Below are positions 8,282 to 17,680 of a DNA stretch of 64,000 nt, piece after piece (the first letter of the stretch is position 1; every line of letters begins with the position of its first letter). Source of the stretch: Marinomonas sp. MED121 (GTDB taxonomy: Bacteria; Pseudomonadota; Gammaproteobacteria; Pseudomonadales; Marinomonadaceae); NCBI RefSeq assembly GCF_000153025.1, contig NZ_CH672430.1, positions 458,608 through 522,607 of the forward strand, read 5' to 3'. The notes under the pieces were generated by a model. The model did not search any database. It saw only the letters and a list, made by a program, of their open reading frames with translations, and was not told the origin of the DNA. Both the position numbers and the translations under genes were made by a program.

Positions 8282-10420
8282 ATGAGCTCAACCCAACCCC
8301 ACATGGATGAAGAGACCCAAGCTAAACTAAAAGAATTTGAAAGTACCCACAGAAGTGGTACTGGCATCAATAGGGCAATTTACCTTATTGGTATTCTTAT
8401 GGCCTTCTCCCATATCTACATTAATACCTTAGGCACCTTCCCTGAACTCTGGGTATCTGCATTCCATTTTGCTGGCTTTGGTATCATGTGTACCCTACTG
8501 ACTCCTGCAAGCTCAAAGTTAACAAAATCTAAACTTGCCTTGGGCGTGGATCTGGTTTTGGTGGCGGCTCTTATCTGCTTACCTATCTACATAATGCTCT
8601 TTGAAGATGCTCTCTATGATAGGGGTGTAACCTTTGTCATAGGTGATTGGATAGCATCAGCGGTCGCTGTGCTTTTAGCGCTAGAGCTTATTCGTAGAAC
8701 GGCAGGTTGGTTTATCCCTGCTTTAATTTTTGTTGCGCTATCCTATGTCGTTCTCTGGGGAAGCCTAATTTCAGGGCCTTTTTCCTTCCCAGGATTAAGC
8801 TTAGAAACCCTCTTGTACAGAAGCTTCTTTAGTACTGACGGCATGTTTGGTTCTATTTCTCGAATTTCATGGAGCTTTGTCTTCATGTTTATCTTGTTTG
8901 GCGCCTTCCTAGTGAAGTCGGGTGCAGGTGATTTCATCATCGAGTTATCCCGAGCAGCAGCGAGTAAAATGGTCGGTGGGCCAGGTTTTGTTGCGGTTTT
9001 AGGCTCTGGTTTAATGGGATCGGTATCTGGCTCATCAGTAGCAAATACTGTGTCTACTGGGGTCATTACGATTCCATTGATGCAAAAAGCAGGCTTTCCA
9101 GCACGTTTTGCAGCAGGTATTGAAGCGGCAGCATCAACAGGCGGACAGTTAATGCCACCGGTAATGGGCGCAGGGGCTTTCATCATGGCCTCTTATACAC
9201 AAGTTTCCTATGTCACCATCATCAGTGTGGCGGCGATCCCTGCTCTACTTTACTTTTTATCCGTTGCCTTTTTTGTTCGAGTGGAAGCAAAACGCAGCAA
9301 TGTGGTACAAACAATGGAAGATGGCGTATCAGCCATGTCAGTCCTAAAGCAAGGCTGGCACCATATTCTGCCATTGGGTGGTCTAGTCACCATGTTAATT
9401 CAAGGCTTTACACCCACCTATGCCGCAGGTTTTGCCATCTTAATAGTCATCGCTTCCTCTTGGTTATCTAAGACTCATCGCATGGGTGTGATGGAGATAT
9501 TGGATGCCATGGTACAAGGCGCAAGGAACATGTCTACCACGGCGGTACTTCTTGTCGGCATCGGGCTTGTGGTCAATGTCATCAGCACCACAGGCGTTGG
9601 TAATACCTTCTCTTTGATGATCACAAGTTGGGCCGGCGGTAGTTTATTCTTCACTATCATTTTGGTGGCGCTGGCTTCTTTAATTTTAGGTATGGGCCTA
9701 CCAGTGACAGCCTCTTATATCGTTCTTGGTACCTTATCAGCCCCTGCACTTTATAACCTCATAGCCGAAAGCCAAATGCTGGATATGCTGGCATCAGGTC
9801 AGTTGCCTGAAGCCGCACATGCTATCTTTATGCTGGTTGATCCAAGCGTTATCAGCCAATTAGGCCAAAGCATGCCAATCGAGCAAGCCACTCAGCTCCT
9901 TAGCCAAGTACCAAGTGACTTTAAAGGCATGTTATACGAGCAAGCACTGGGTGCAGAAGCGATCGCTATGTTCCTAGTCACAGCTCATATGATTATCTTT
10001 TGGTTATCACAAGATAGTAACGTCACACCGCCAGTATGCTTAACCGCATTTGCCGCTGCAGCCATTGCTAAAACACCCCCTATGCGTACTGGTGTCACTG
10101 CATGGAAGCTAGCCAAAGGCCTTTATATCATTCCGTTATTAATGGCTTACACCCCATTAATCGGCGGTGATGCAGAGACCCTGATACGCCTGACTGTATT
10201 TGGTATTTTTGGCTTATATGCGTTTGTTGCTGTGATGGAAGGCTATCTTGAAGACAAACTAAACCTAGTCAGTAGAAGTCTATTGCTAATTGCAGCCATT
10301 GCTATGTTATGGCCAAACTTACACATAGGGCTACAATTTGCAGGCTTAGTCATTTTCTTAACTGTTTTTATTTCTGGTAAGCGCCGCTTTACTTTGAACC
10401 AAAGCAAACAGCAGGTCTAA
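8282..10420 (+). CDS. TRAP transporter fused permease (DctQM, 4TM/12TM)
   Basis: Inner-membrane permease of 712 residues, the fused small and large subunits typical of TAXI-TRAP systems. The N-terminal third carries the DctQ-like helices. The DctM part has the conserved glycine-rich segments GSGLMGSVSGSSVANTVSTG and GIEAAASTGGQLMPPVMGAG, and near the end SQDSNVTPPVCLTAFAAAAI. Many long hydrophobic helices span the protein. AAGGTAAG precedes the ATG. With the upstream receptor it forms a complete sodium-driven uptake system; a terminator follows. Confidence 0.93.
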   Translation: MSSTQPHMDEETQAKLKEFESTHRSGTGINRAIYLIGILMAFSHIYINTLGTFPELWVSAFHFAGFGIMCTLLTPASSKLTKSKLALGVDLVLVAALICLPIYIMLFEDALYDRGVTFVIGDWIASAVAVLLALELIRRTAGWFIPALIFVALSYVVLWGSLISGPFSFPGLSLETLLYRSFFSTDGMFGSISRISWSFVFMFILFGAFLVKSGAGDFIIELSRAAASKMVGGPGFVAVLGSGLMGSVSGSSVANTVSTGVITIPLMQKAGFPARFAAGIEAAASTGGQLMPPVMGAGAFIMASYTQVSYVTIISVAAIPALLYFLSVAFFVRVEAKRSNVVQTMEDGVSAMSVLKQGWHHILPLGGLVTMLIQGFTPTYAAGFAILIVIASSWLSKTHRMGVMEILDAMVQGARNMSTTAVLLVGIGLVVNVISTTGVGNTFSLMITSWAGGSLFFTIILVALASLILGMGLPVTASYIVLGTLSAPALYNLIAESQMLDMLASGQLPEAAHAIFMLVDPSVISQLGQSMPIEQATQLLSQVPSDFKGMLYEQALGAEAIAMFLVTAHMIIFWLSQDSNVTPPVCLTAFAAAAIAKTPPMRTGVTAWKLAKGLYIIPLLMAYTPLIGGDAETLIRLTVFGIFGLYAFVAVMEGYLEDKLNLVSRSLLLIAAIAMLWPNLHIGLQFAGLVIFLTVFISGKRRFTLNQSKQQV

Positions 10421-10432
10421 CTCGCCCATTTC

Positions 10433-10465
10433 GGCCACCTAAAACTTAGGTGGCCTTTCCTCTTT
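10433..10465 (+). terminator. Intrinsic terminator after the TRAP operon
   Basis: A 10-bp stem GGCCACCTAA / TTAGGTGGCC with a 3-base loop, then TTTCCTCTTT, 13 bp after the permease stop. Confidence 0.88.
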
Positions 10466-10586
10466 AATATTTCCCTATCACTTAGAATATCAACTCAGAT
10501 GGAAACAATTCATTTCCATCAACCCGATTTATTCATGAATAAAGCTTAATTAAACTACTAAGACAGCTAATCAATAGGAATACAGC

Positions 10587-11855
10587 ATGTCTTACCCAAG
10601 CTCTCAAACACACACAAACGCGCAAAGCATGCCTTTTTGGGGGTTCGTCTGCGCCATGGCAATGATCTTCTCACTCTCTCCTCTTGCAATCGATATGTAC
10701 CTACCCGCATTACCCCAAATGGCGGAGTTCTTTGAGACACGCATTGATGCCATGGAAGCCAGTGTTGCTATTTATCTACTGAGTTTTGCCCTTGGCCAGC
10801 TTGTTTTTGGTACCTTGGCAGACAAGCTAAATAAAAACCGTTTACTCAGTTGGGGGATCATAGGATTTGCTGTCGCCAGCTTTATTGTGGCATTGAGTGA
10901 TAACCTAACTTGGCTTTTTCTTGGTCGCGCCGCACAAGGTTTCTTAGGAGGCACTTCCATCGTAGTGTTTTCACTGATTCAACAAAACTATAGTAAAGAG
11001 AAAAATGGCAAACAAAAAAGCAGCCAAATCATCTCTTATATTATGGCCGTCGTTGTTGTCGCACCCATGGTTGCCCCTATGATAGGGAGCCAAATCCTTC
11101 TTCATCTTGGCTGGCAGTGGATATTCATTTGCTTAGGCTTTTTTGCCTTTATCACCTTCTTCACGCAACTCTTTATCAATAGCCAAGTGAGTTCAAACAA
11201 AGACGAGAAAAACAGTGTTACATCGCACCCAAGTCCTGATGATAAGGTGCAGCTTTCTCAAATAATGAAAGGTTATAGATTCGTTTTAACCAACCCACTA
11301 ACCTTAAGTTATATGTTTGCTGGTGCCGCTTCATTCGCTGGGTTATTTGCTTTCATCTCAGGCTCTCCATTTGTGTATATGAGCCTGTATCAGATCAGCC
11401 CACAAGACTACAGCGTGTTAATCGCCCTTAACGCGATCGCAATGATAAGTACTAATTTGCTCAATGCGAGACGTCTTGGCCATATCGATCCAACCATTAA
11501 GTTAATTTGGGCAGGGATTGGATTAGGCATTATCGGCCTCTACTTATTTATCACAGCAAGTTTAGCTCTACCTTTGCCTTATATTGCCCTAGGCGTCGTT
11601 CTTTATATGGCCATGCTAGGCTTTACTTCCGCCAATGCGATGACAGGTGTCCTTTCAAATTCAGGCCAATATGCCGGTCTCGCCTCAGGCCTTAATGGCG
11701 TGATGCAATTTGGTTTAGGCGCACTCACCAGTGCCATTATCAGCTTAAGCAATAGTGTTAATAGTTTGCCAATGGCTTTTACCATGGCGGCATCAGGCTT
11801 AATCACCTGCGCTTTTGCATTTGCACTTATCAAACAGACAAGGCAAGGAGCCTGA
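10587..11855 (+). CDS. Bcr/CflA-family drug-resistance MFS transporter
   Basis: Twelve-helix major-facilitator exporter of 422 residues. The first helix shows the Bcr/CflA hallmark SPLAIDMYLPALPQMAEFF. The loop 2-3 motif (FGTLADKLNKNRLL) and the motif C-like GRAAQGFLGGTSIVVFS support the drug:H+ antiporter group. AGGA is 8 bases before the ATG. It is followed immediately by a pirin gene, 1 bp after its stop, so the two are probably co-transcribed. The exported compound is not known. Confidence 0.9.
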   Translation: MSYPSSQTHTNAQSMPFWGFVCAMAMIFSLSPLAIDMYLPALPQMAEFFETRIDAMEASVAIYLLSFALGQLVFGTLADKLNKNRLLSWGIIGFAVASFIVALSDNLTWLFLGRAAQGFLGGTSIVVFSLIQQNYSKEKNGKQKSSQIISYIMAVVVVAPMVAPMIGSQILLHLGWQWIFICLGFFAFITFFTQLFINSQVSSNKDEKNSVTSHPSPDDKVQLSQIMKGYRFVLTNPLTLSYMFAGAASFAGLFAFISGSPFVYMSLYQISPQDYSVLIALNAIAMISTNLLNARRLGHIDPTIKLIWAGIGLGIIGLYLFITASLALPLPYIALGVVLYMAMLGFTSANAMTGVLSNSGQYAGLASGLNGVMQFGLGALTSAIISLSNSVNSLPMAFTMAASGLITCAFAFALIKQTRQGA

Positions 11856-11856
11856 T

Positions 11857-12690
11857 ATGCGCGAAATAACTCAAATCATCGAACGTAAGGCCAATCATGC
11901 GGCTTACATCAATCACAAAATAAGGCATTTACTGGCACCCTTTGTACTCTTTGATGCAGGGAAAGTGACGGGTAAAAAAAGGTTAATGATAGACTGGCAC
12001 CCTCATTCTGGTGTTGCCACTGTCACCATGCCCTATGATGCTAAGCTTATCCATCAAGATTCAATGGGGCACAAAGGCACAATAGAGGACCAAGGTTTGC
12101 AATGGATGGCATCAGGAAAAGGCATCTGGCATAAAGAGATCTATGAAGCGAGTCATGAGCAGCAAGATATTGGCATCATGCAGCTTTGGGTACTCTTACC
12201 ACCAGACGAAGAGGTTGCCTCTAGCCGTTACTTTAATCTTAAAAATAGTGACATTATTCAAACAGGTAACACACGTATCTTGCTGGGTGCTTTTCAAGGA
12301 AAACAAGCCTGTCACAAAATTAACCAAGACATCAGTTATTTAGACATCAACCTAAAGGCTGGTGAATCTTGGTACTTTCAACATAAAACTCAAAGCCGTG
12401 GTTTTATCTACCCTAGAACAGGCTCGCTTAACATAGGTGGAATTCAATTAAACACCGAACATTTAGGATTATTAGAAGAAAATACCCAAGAGTTAAAAGT
12501 GACAGCTATCACAGATAGCCAATTCGTACTCGCAGCAAGCGCCCCTTGGCCTCATAAAATCGTGCATCAATACGGACAAATGCATACCAACATGCTTGCT
12601 TTAGACCTTGCCAGTGACGAAATACGCCACCAAGCAAAGCAATTACAACAAGCAGGTTCACTAGCTTTCAGCCCCCTCTTCAAACAATAA
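11857..12690 (+). CDS. Pirin family protein
   Basis: A 277-residue double-domain cupin. The metal-binding N-terminal cupin shows DWHPHSGVATVTM (His48, His50) followed by HQDSMGHKGTIEDQGLQWM and ASGKGIWHKE, the canonical pirin metal signature. I chose the ATG at 11857, preceded by AAGGAG inside the end of the MFS gene, rather than an in-frame earlier start at 11815. Bacterial pirins bind iron and some act as quercetinases or partners of regulators; no specific role can be assigned. Its last 30 bp overlap the convergent metallopeptidase gene. Confidence 0.9.
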   Translation: MREITQIIERKANHAAYINHKIRHLLAPFVLFDAGKVTGKKRLMIDWHPHSGVATVTMPYDAKLIHQDSMGHKGTIEDQGLQWMASGKGIWHKEIYEASHEQQDIGIMQLWVLLPPDEEVASSRYFNLKNSDIIQTGNTRILLGAFQGKQACHKINQDISYLDINLKAGESWYFQHKTQSRGFIYPRTGSLNIGGIQLNTEHLGLLEENTQELKVTAITDSQFVLAASAPWPHKIVHQYGQMHTNMLALDLASDEIRHQAKQLQQAGSLAFSPLFKQ

Positions 12691-13419
12691 GGCCTGCCAA
12701 GAAGAGATGATAATGTCATAGTCCATGAAGCAGGTATTTACCCACTCTTCATCAAAATCATGTTCAGTAATAAGATATTGGTAAGCCTGCTCATCACTGG
12801 CAAATAAATGACAAAGGCTCATATAAAATCTTTGTATTGGCAAGCTATGGGAGTCAGATAGCATGACAGAGGCAAAAGGTTCTGGATCTAAACTTTCAAG
12901 ATAAAATAAGTCGGCCCCATCTTTTAATAGTTGAGGGCCATCTTGCATCATGGTTAACAAAACATAAGAGGCGAAAGAGTCTGCAGCATCCTCTTCACGA
13001 CCCAGTACAGGCAGGTTTAAATAATCCACCAAAACATGGGCATACTCGTGAAACAAGGTATGCACAACACCCGAGATAACAAAGCTATTTTGAGCCGCTA
13101 GGTCTGCATTAGGGTTAGCGGCAATAAATCTTTGTGCAATTTCATCCGCAAAGTAATATGAAAAATAAATCGTACTGGTTTCAGGATCATAATAAGGATC
13201 TTCTTCCCCACCTAAACGCAATAAAATATCATCTTCCAATTGCCAGTTATCATTAATCAGTTCGACACTGGTTTGTAATACTTTCGATGATTCAAGTAGC
13301 TGCTTAACGTCTTGATTCTCAAGCTCTGGCGCTAACCACTCCAGCTTTAAATTTGCCTGTGCAGCGATAGAGAAAAAACCGGCAAAAACAATAACAATGA
13401 ATCTCATATTCTCACTCAT
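12661..13419 (-). CDS. DUF4344 putative metallopeptidase, exported
   Basis: A 252-residue protein with a signal peptide (RFIVIVFAGFFSIAAQA) and the zinc-binding motif HEYAH inside HTLFHEYAHVLVDYLNL, followed by GREEDAADSFASY, which supplies a downstream acidic residue. This HExxH plus EDAAD pattern matches DUF4344 putative metallopeptidases. A second in-frame ATG at 13407 (MRFIVIV) is an equally good start. It probably acts in the periplasm; the substrate is unknown. It overlaps the pirin gene tail to tail by 30 bp. Confidence 0.82.
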   Translation of the reverse strand: MSENMRFIVIVFAGFFSIAAQANLKLEWLAPELENQDVKQLLESSKVLQTSVELINDNWQLEDDILLRLGGEEDPYYDPETSTIYFSYYFADEIAQRFIAANPNADLAAQNSFVISGVVHTLFHEYAHVLVDYLNLPVLGREEDAADSFASYVLLTMMQDGPQLLKDGADLFYLESLDPEPFASVMLSDSHSLPIQRFYMSLCHLFASDEQAYQYLITEHDFDEEWVNTCFMDYDIIISSWQALLFEEGAES

Positions 13420-13539
13420 TCGAAATAATAGGCCTTTATCTTATCTAGAAGTATAAAATTAGGCACATTAATTTTTGGTAATAAAAAGGCCAATAAATAC
13501 ATTATCGGCCTTTAGTGGAATATTGATTAAAAAATACGA

Positions 13540-14166
13540 TTAAGTTGATGGCATGCTAAGTCCGCAGCCACCTAAAATGGTTTTACTGATGGTATCACCA
13601 ATTCGTTTCATATCACTTTCAGCATATTCTTCTTGATCAAGTAAGGTCAACACTTGAGACTCAAAGTCAGCATAGTGCTGGGTTGTCGCCCATATCATAA
13701 AAATAAGGCTGGTCGGATCAACCGATTTCATTTTTCCTTTTGCAATCCAAGACTCAATGAGGTTGATCCTATCTTGCAACCAAGGACGTAGCTCTTCTCT
13801 TAGGTATTCACTAATATGCGCGGCCCCTTGAATCACTTCCATCGCAAATATCCGTGAGCTTCGAGGCTTAGCAATACTCTGAGCTAATTTAGTGCGAATA
13901 AAGTTATCTAGAACAACAGCAGGATCATCTTCAATGGTCGCTTTATCAAAGACGTCATTCCAGCTACTGGCGATTTCATTAAGGACAACTTTATAAAGAT
14001 TTTCTTTAGAAACAAAGTAATAAACAATATTTGCTTTAGGTAAGCCTGCTCGCTTAGCAATATTTTGTAAGCTAGCACCTTTATAGCCATACAAGCCAAA
14101 TTCATATTCAGCCGCTTGTAGGATACGTGAACTCACTTCTTCTCGATTGATTTTACGTTTACTCAT
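13540..14166 (-). CDS. TetR/AcrR-family transcriptional regulator
   Basis: A 208-residue regulator. The N-terminal HTH (about 10-60) is typical: SRILQAAEYEFGLYGYKGAS, LQNIAKRAGLPKANIVYYF, KENLYKVVL. The C-terminal ligand domain (VLDNFIRTKLAQSIAKPRSSRIFAMEVIQGA) resembles RutR-type members. AGGA stands 4-5 bases before the ATG. It lies 71 bp downstream of the HugZ-like gene on the same strand and may control it or itself. No operator could be assigned with confidence. Confidence 0.88.
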   Translation of the reverse strand: MSKRKINREEVSSRILQAAEYEFGLYGYKGASLQNIAKRAGLPKANIVYYFVSKENLYKVVLNEIASSWNDVFDKATIEDDPAVVLDNFIRTKLAQSIAKPRSSRIFAMEVIQGAAHISEYLREELRPWLQDRINLIESWIAKGKMKSVDPTSLIFMIWATTQHYADFESQVLTLLDQEEYAESDMKRIGDTISKTILGGCGLSMPST

Positions 14167-14237
14167 TAAATCCTGTTCTCCTGTACTTTATACTCAAGCG
14201 CGATATCAACTTGGTTAAAGATTTTTTATTTTTATCA

Positions 14238-14735
14238 TCACTTAGTAATATGAGTGAGCTCTGCCACGAGGGAGCCTGGACTTATTTCATAGGCTTTACC
14301 AAAACCTTTGACAAAGCGCCCAGCCACTGGGGTTAAGCGGAATAAAACAAAATCCCCTAGCTGGCTTAAAAGATCAATCCTATCCCCTAACCTGTCACGT
14401 AAAAGTCGAATACCTTCTGGCCAAAAAGCATCATCTCTTGCAATAGCTTCCACTTCCATTTGATAGCTTAATCGTGTTCTTGCAAACACATCCTCACTTT
14501 GTCCTTCATCCTCAATCATAAGTACGCCCGCTTTACCTGAGGTTAATAAATGCTGAGTATGGGCTGCTAACTGACTAATAAAGATAAGCAGTTCATTATT
14601 ATGATTCACAAAAGGCGCATAGGACGCGTGGGGGAAACCTTCATTATTAATGGTGGATAACATCAAACTTTGTTGCTGAGCGAGAAATGCATTTATCTCG
14701 TCATTAAGTTGATTTTCAAGTCTTTTATTTTTCAT
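14238..14735 (-). CDS. HugZ-like pyridoxamine-5'-phosphate-oxidase-fold protein
   Basis: A 165-residue split-barrel protein. The N-terminal half (AFLAQQQSLMLSTINNEGFPHASYAPFV) is the flavin/heme-binding fold, and the C-terminal GRFVKGFGKAYEI is the HugZ-type tail. HugZ proteins degrade heme for iron supply, so heme or iron metabolism is likely but not proved. The usual C-terminal HugZ extension is short. The perfect palindrome TTTCTAATTAGAAA lies about 95 bp upstream. Confidence 0.8.
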   Translation of the reverse strand: MKNKRLENQLNDEINAFLAQQQSLMLSTINNEGFPHASYAPFVNHNNELLIFISQLAAHTQHLLTSGKAGVLMIEDEGQSEDVFARTRLSYQMEVEAIARDDAFWPEGIRLLRDRLGDRIDLLSQLGDFVLFRLTPVAGRFVKGFGKAYEISPGSLVAELTHITK

Positions 14736-14830
14736 TTCGGCATCAGTTCCCTATTATTTTAAAGCTGTCCGATAAGACATGTTTAACCCCTTTCACTTCG
14801 ATGCTAACACAGTTCTAAGCCGTTTTTTTG

Positions 14831-14844
14831 TTTCTAATTAGAAA
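14831..14844. promoter_or_regulatory. Perfect 14-bp palindrome upstream of the HugZ-like gene
   Basis: TTTCTAATTAGAAA is a perfect inverted repeat between the bufferin-type operon terminator and the HugZ-like gene. It could be a regulator site. It does not resemble a Fur box. The assignment is tentative. Confidence 0.35.
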
Positions 14845-14861
14845 ATTATGTCTTTAAAACA

Positions 14862-14889
14862 AAAAAGCCCAATCAAGAATGATTAGGCT
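14862..14889 (-). terminator. Terminator of the bufferin-type operon
   Basis: On the minus strand a 10-bp stem (AGCCTAATCA / TGATTGGGCT, one G-U pair) is followed by TTTTTTGTTTT, about 30 bp after the DoxX stop. Confidence 0.85.
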
Positions 14890-14919
14890 CATAAGGTATT
14901 TATCTATTAGAGAAAAGGG

Positions 14920-15450
14920 CTATTTATTTTTTTCTAAACCAATGAGCTTATCAATAGAAAGACGGCCAGGGCCTATCACTAACAAAGCGGCACCTAGAGC
15001 AAACCACCAAGAAGCAGGATTGACCCAATGCCCCCATTCAGGGAAGACTGCAAGCTGAATAAACGCCACCATTCCCATTAGGCCAAGAGCTGCAAAGCGA
15101 GAAAATAAACCAACAAATAAAAGGAGAGGCAAAAGGATTTCCATTACACCAGCCAAAAGCGCGGCATTTTCAATCATGCTTACCATCAAAGACCCCTCCT
15201 GGTATTCCAAAGTATCGGGGTCACACAGTAATAAAGCACCTGGCCTTACGGGGTCTGGGCAAAAGAATTCATACAAAAATAAATCATAATTATCTGGGTT
15301 CGGCACAAAAAAACCATTCCATTTGGCTAAACCAGAAGAGAAAAACACATTGGCAAGCTGAAAACGCAGCCCGAATAAAACAATATCTTTTAACCAGGTT
15401 TCAACAAAGCTAAATAACGAGATATACAATGCTTTGAGTTTTTCTATCAT
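14920..15450 (-). CDS. DoxX-family membrane protein (bufferin operon)
   Basis: A 176-residue inner-membrane protein with four hydrophobic helices and the DoxX features RFQLANVFFSSGLAKWNGF, LFSRFAALGLMGMVAFIQL and ASWWFALGAALLVIGPGRLSIDKL. Its ATG overlaps the stop of the DUF2063 gene (ATGA), so the two are translationally coupled. DoxX genes commonly close DUF2282/DUF692/DUF2063 operons; the role is not settled, with membrane redox or quinone work the usual suggestion. A terminator follows. Confidence 0.9.
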   Translation of the reverse strand: MIEKLKALYISLFSFVETWLKDIVLFGLRFQLANVFFSSGLAKWNGFFVPNPDNYDLFLYEFFCPDPVRPGALLLCDPDTLEYQEGSLMVSMIENAALLAGVMEILLPLLLFVGLFSRFAALGLMGMVAFIQLAVFPEWGHWVNPASWWFALGAALLVIGPGRLSIDKLIGLEKNK

Positions 15451-16313
15451 GTCTGTGCCTCTAATTTTAATAGGGATGCATTTAATAAATCTGCAAACAA
15501 AGCAGATATATCAAAGCTTTCATCCCATTGAGAGGCGGCATTTAAAGCATCCTCCATGGAACCTGATTCAAAAAATGTGCGATAAAAATGCCACTCTGTT
15601 GATGATAAGGATTTTGCCTGTACTGAGTCTTCATATTGCCAAAATAAAATAACCTCCTGTTTTTCAGAAAAATTCGCTTCTCCCTTTTGCCCATTAAACT
15701 TTAGATTTTGCCAATAAAGAAAAATATCGTACTCAAGACAAACAAAAGAAACAGAATCGGCCAGCTTGAAAGGTAATTGAGTAAGGTCTTCTCCTTTAGC
15801 AAGAAAGTCTTGCACTTGCTCAAGACTCACGAGGTTATCATTCTTCTGATTAAGGGTACTGATCCAAGCTTGATCCAGTAGAGCGATATCTAAAAGTGAA
15901 GTCTGGTTAATCGTTTTATCCAGAGATTCTAACTCGAAATGCACCATAGCCTGCTGAAAAAACTCAGTAAAACCAACCGTTTGATTAAGCTTGTCTGCCT
16001 CTATGCCGCCTACCTTTTCACTCTTTGCCTGTGCATTCTCAACCATACCATAGGCAACTAAAGTGGATTGTCGTGGTGGAAACTGGCGAATATATTGAGT
16101 CGCAATTTGATCAAATTTTTGCTCACCTAAAAGCAGAGTTAAGCTTGCAAAGTTTGCTTGCAAAGCACTTAAACAGGCTTTATAAAAACCATTACGATAG
16201 ATTTTTAAAAAAGAAGTGCTCTCATCAGATGCTAAAAATTGACTCAATTTTGAATCATCACCACTTTGTAAAAAGTGACTAAAAGCTTGAATATAATCTT
16301 GGTGATTAATCAA
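15447..16313 (-). CDS. DUF2063 (HvfC/BufC-like) partner protein of the MNIO enzyme
   Basis: A 288-residue protein with the N-terminal DUF2063 domain: FSHFLQSGDDSKLSQFLAS, FLKIYRNGFYKACLSALQANF, then QYIRQFPPRQSTLVAYG. In DUF692 systems this partner recognises the precursor peptide and presents it to the oxidase. Translation appears to start at a TTG (16313) with GAGG just upstream. The gene overlaps the MNIO gene by 8 bp and the DoxX gene by 4 bp, so all are coupled. The C-terminal half is poorly conserved and not recognised. Confidence 0.87.
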   Translation of the reverse strand: MINHQDYIQAFSHFLQSGDDSKLSQFLASDESTSFLKIYRNGFYKACLSALQANFASLTLLLGEQKFDQIATQYIRQFPPRQSTLVAYGMVENAQAKSEKVGGIEADKLNQTVGFTEFFQQAMVHFELESLDKTINQTSLLDIALLDQAWISTLNQKNDNLVSLEQVQDFLAKGEDLTQLPFKLADSVSFVCLEYDIFLYWQNLKFNGQKGEANFSEKQEVILFWQYEDSVQAKSLSSTEWHFYRTFFESGSMEDALNAASQWDESFDISALFADLLNASLLKLEAQT

Positions 16314-17220
16314 GGATTACCTCATGATGCTTTAACTGAACTTGGTTGTTTTTAGAGGGGATTCGCTCAAGATAAGATTGCGCTTTATTTCTCTCAAACA
16401 TCAAGTCTGCAAATGAAGGAATGTTATCATCTCGTTCTAGCAGTACTGGCTTAGGACCAAAACGTGCAAGTACCTGCTCTAATAATTGCCAAACATCTTC
16501 GGCAACGGGCGAACCATGACTATCTATCAGCAAGCGCTCAGGAAAGTTTTCATCTATCGCAAAGCCAGCGATATGTATTTCTCCAATACGTTCACCCTCT
16601 AGAGCATCCAGATAGGCATCTAGATTCATGCCTGTATTTTTACTGCTGAGATAGAGGTTGTTCACATCTAATAATAGGCCTGACCCCGTTCGCTTTAAGG
16701 CTTCCATCAGAAAGTCAGCTTCATCCATATCAGCAACAAAGTCTAAATAATTGGTTGGGTTTTCAATTAAGATAGGTCTGCCAATCGCCTCTTGATATTG
16801 CTCTATCCCTTGGCACAAAGACGCTAAAGCGGTTTGAGTTCTGGGTAAAGGCAGTAAGTCAGCAAAGTAAGTACTCTGACTGCTAGACCAAGTTGCGTGT
16901 TCAGACACTAGAAAAGGGTCAAACTGTTTAACTAACTGAGCAACTTGTTTTAAATGAGGGAGGGTTAATAATGAAGGATTACCTAAAGAAGCACCCACGC
17001 CATGAAAGCTTAGTGGAAATCTTTCTCTGATTTTTTGTAAATAAGAAAGCCTTGGGCCACCTTTTACAAAATAGTTTTCCGTATGAACCTCAAACCAAAC
17101 AGATTCATCCTTATTTTCTAGGTCTGATAATTGAATGGCCTCATCATAGTGCTGGGGTTTTAAATTAATCCCAGCACCAGAGAAGTCCATCTTTTTACTC
17201 AAAAGATGAGAGTCTTGCAT
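16306..17220 (-). CDS. DUF692 multinuclear non-heme iron oxidase (MNIO; HvfB/BufB-like)
   Basis: A 304-residue TIM-barrel enzyme of the DUF692 family (MbnB/HvfB relatives) that modifies cysteines of ribosomal peptides. The expected metal ligands are visible in order: His in LSFHGVGASLG, Glu and His in VSEHATWS, Glu in ILIENPTNYL, Asp and Asn in LLDVNNLYL, His in GEIHIAGF, Asp and His in LLIDSHGSPV, and Glu in VLLERDDNIP. It sits 19 bp downstream of the DUF2282 precursor gene and overlaps the DUF2063 partner gene, the arrangement of bufferin-type operons. Its substrate is therefore almost certainly that precursor (inference from context). Confidence 0.93.
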   Translation of the reverse strand: MQDSHLLSKKMDFSGAGINLKPQHYDEAIQLSDLENKDESVWFEVHTENYFVKGGPRLSYLQKIRERFPLSFHGVGASLGNPSLLTLPHLKQVAQLVKQFDPFLVSEHATWSSSQSTYFADLLPLPRTQTALASLCQGIEQYQEAIGRPILIENPTNYLDFVADMDEADFLMEALKRTGSGLLLDVNNLYLSSKNTGMNLDAYLDALEGERIGEIHIAGFAIDENFPERLLIDSHGSPVAEDVWQLLEQVLARFGPKPVLLERDDNIPSFADLMFERNKAQSYLERIPSKNNQVQLKHHEVILD

Positions 17221-17239
17221 AAGATAAGTGCAATCCTAA

Positions 17240-17593
17240 TTACGCTTTAATTTCACTTTTAGATGCTTGACCGTTAGGTGTCATAATGAATTCACAGCTA
17301 CCTTTAGGCGCATAAGTCCATGCATTACCTTGGAAGTCAGTGGTCGATGTACCTGCACAACTAGTACCTGCGCCCGCTTTACAATCATTTTCGCCTGCAA
17401 GGGCAATACCGTAACAACGATCCTTACGACCTTTAAGACGATCACCAGCCACCCAAGAGTCAAACTTCTGCTTTACACTAGTGGATGCATCAGGTGAAAT
17501 TTTCAATTGATCATTTGGCTTAGCTTCAACAGCGCTCGTCATTACAGCAAGTGCCGCACCGGCAAGAAGGGCTTTATTTAACGTGTTTTTCAT
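17240..17593 (-). CDS. DUF2282 bufferin-type precursor (BufA1/HvfA-like)
   Basis: A 117-residue exported precursor. It has an N-terminal signal peptide ([17 protein letters not shown]) and a C-terminal domain with four cysteines (60, 71, 79, 100) in [34 protein letters not shown] and PKGSCEF, the DUF2282 core. Bufferins of this type are described as copper-binding peptides whose cysteines are modified by a DUF692 oxidase; export and copper protection are inferred here from the family. I chose the ATG at 17593 (AAAGAGAT upstream, signal peptide in register) over a start 12 codons earlier. First gene of the operon. Confidence 0.92.
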   Translation of the reverse strand: MKNTLNKALLAGAALAVMTSAVEAKPNDQLKISPDASTSVKQKFDSWVAGDRLKGRKDRCYGIALAGENDCKAGAGTSCAGTSTTDFQGNAWTYAPKGSCEFIMTPNGQASKSEIKA

Positions 17594-17680
17594 AATGGCT
17601 ATCTCTTTATGTAAGTTTATTGTCAGCAATTGATACGTATCTAGTAAAGATAGACAGAGCTAATTCAACTTGGTTCCAAC

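Noticed and set aside
8743..9186. 147-residue antisense frame inside the TRAP permease
   Set aside because: It is a Pro/Lys-rich shadow of a strong coding gene, without its own start signals.
14736..14919. Fur box before the HugZ-like gene
   Set aside because: The only palindrome, TTTCTAATTAGAAA, does not match the GATAATGATAATCATTATC pattern.
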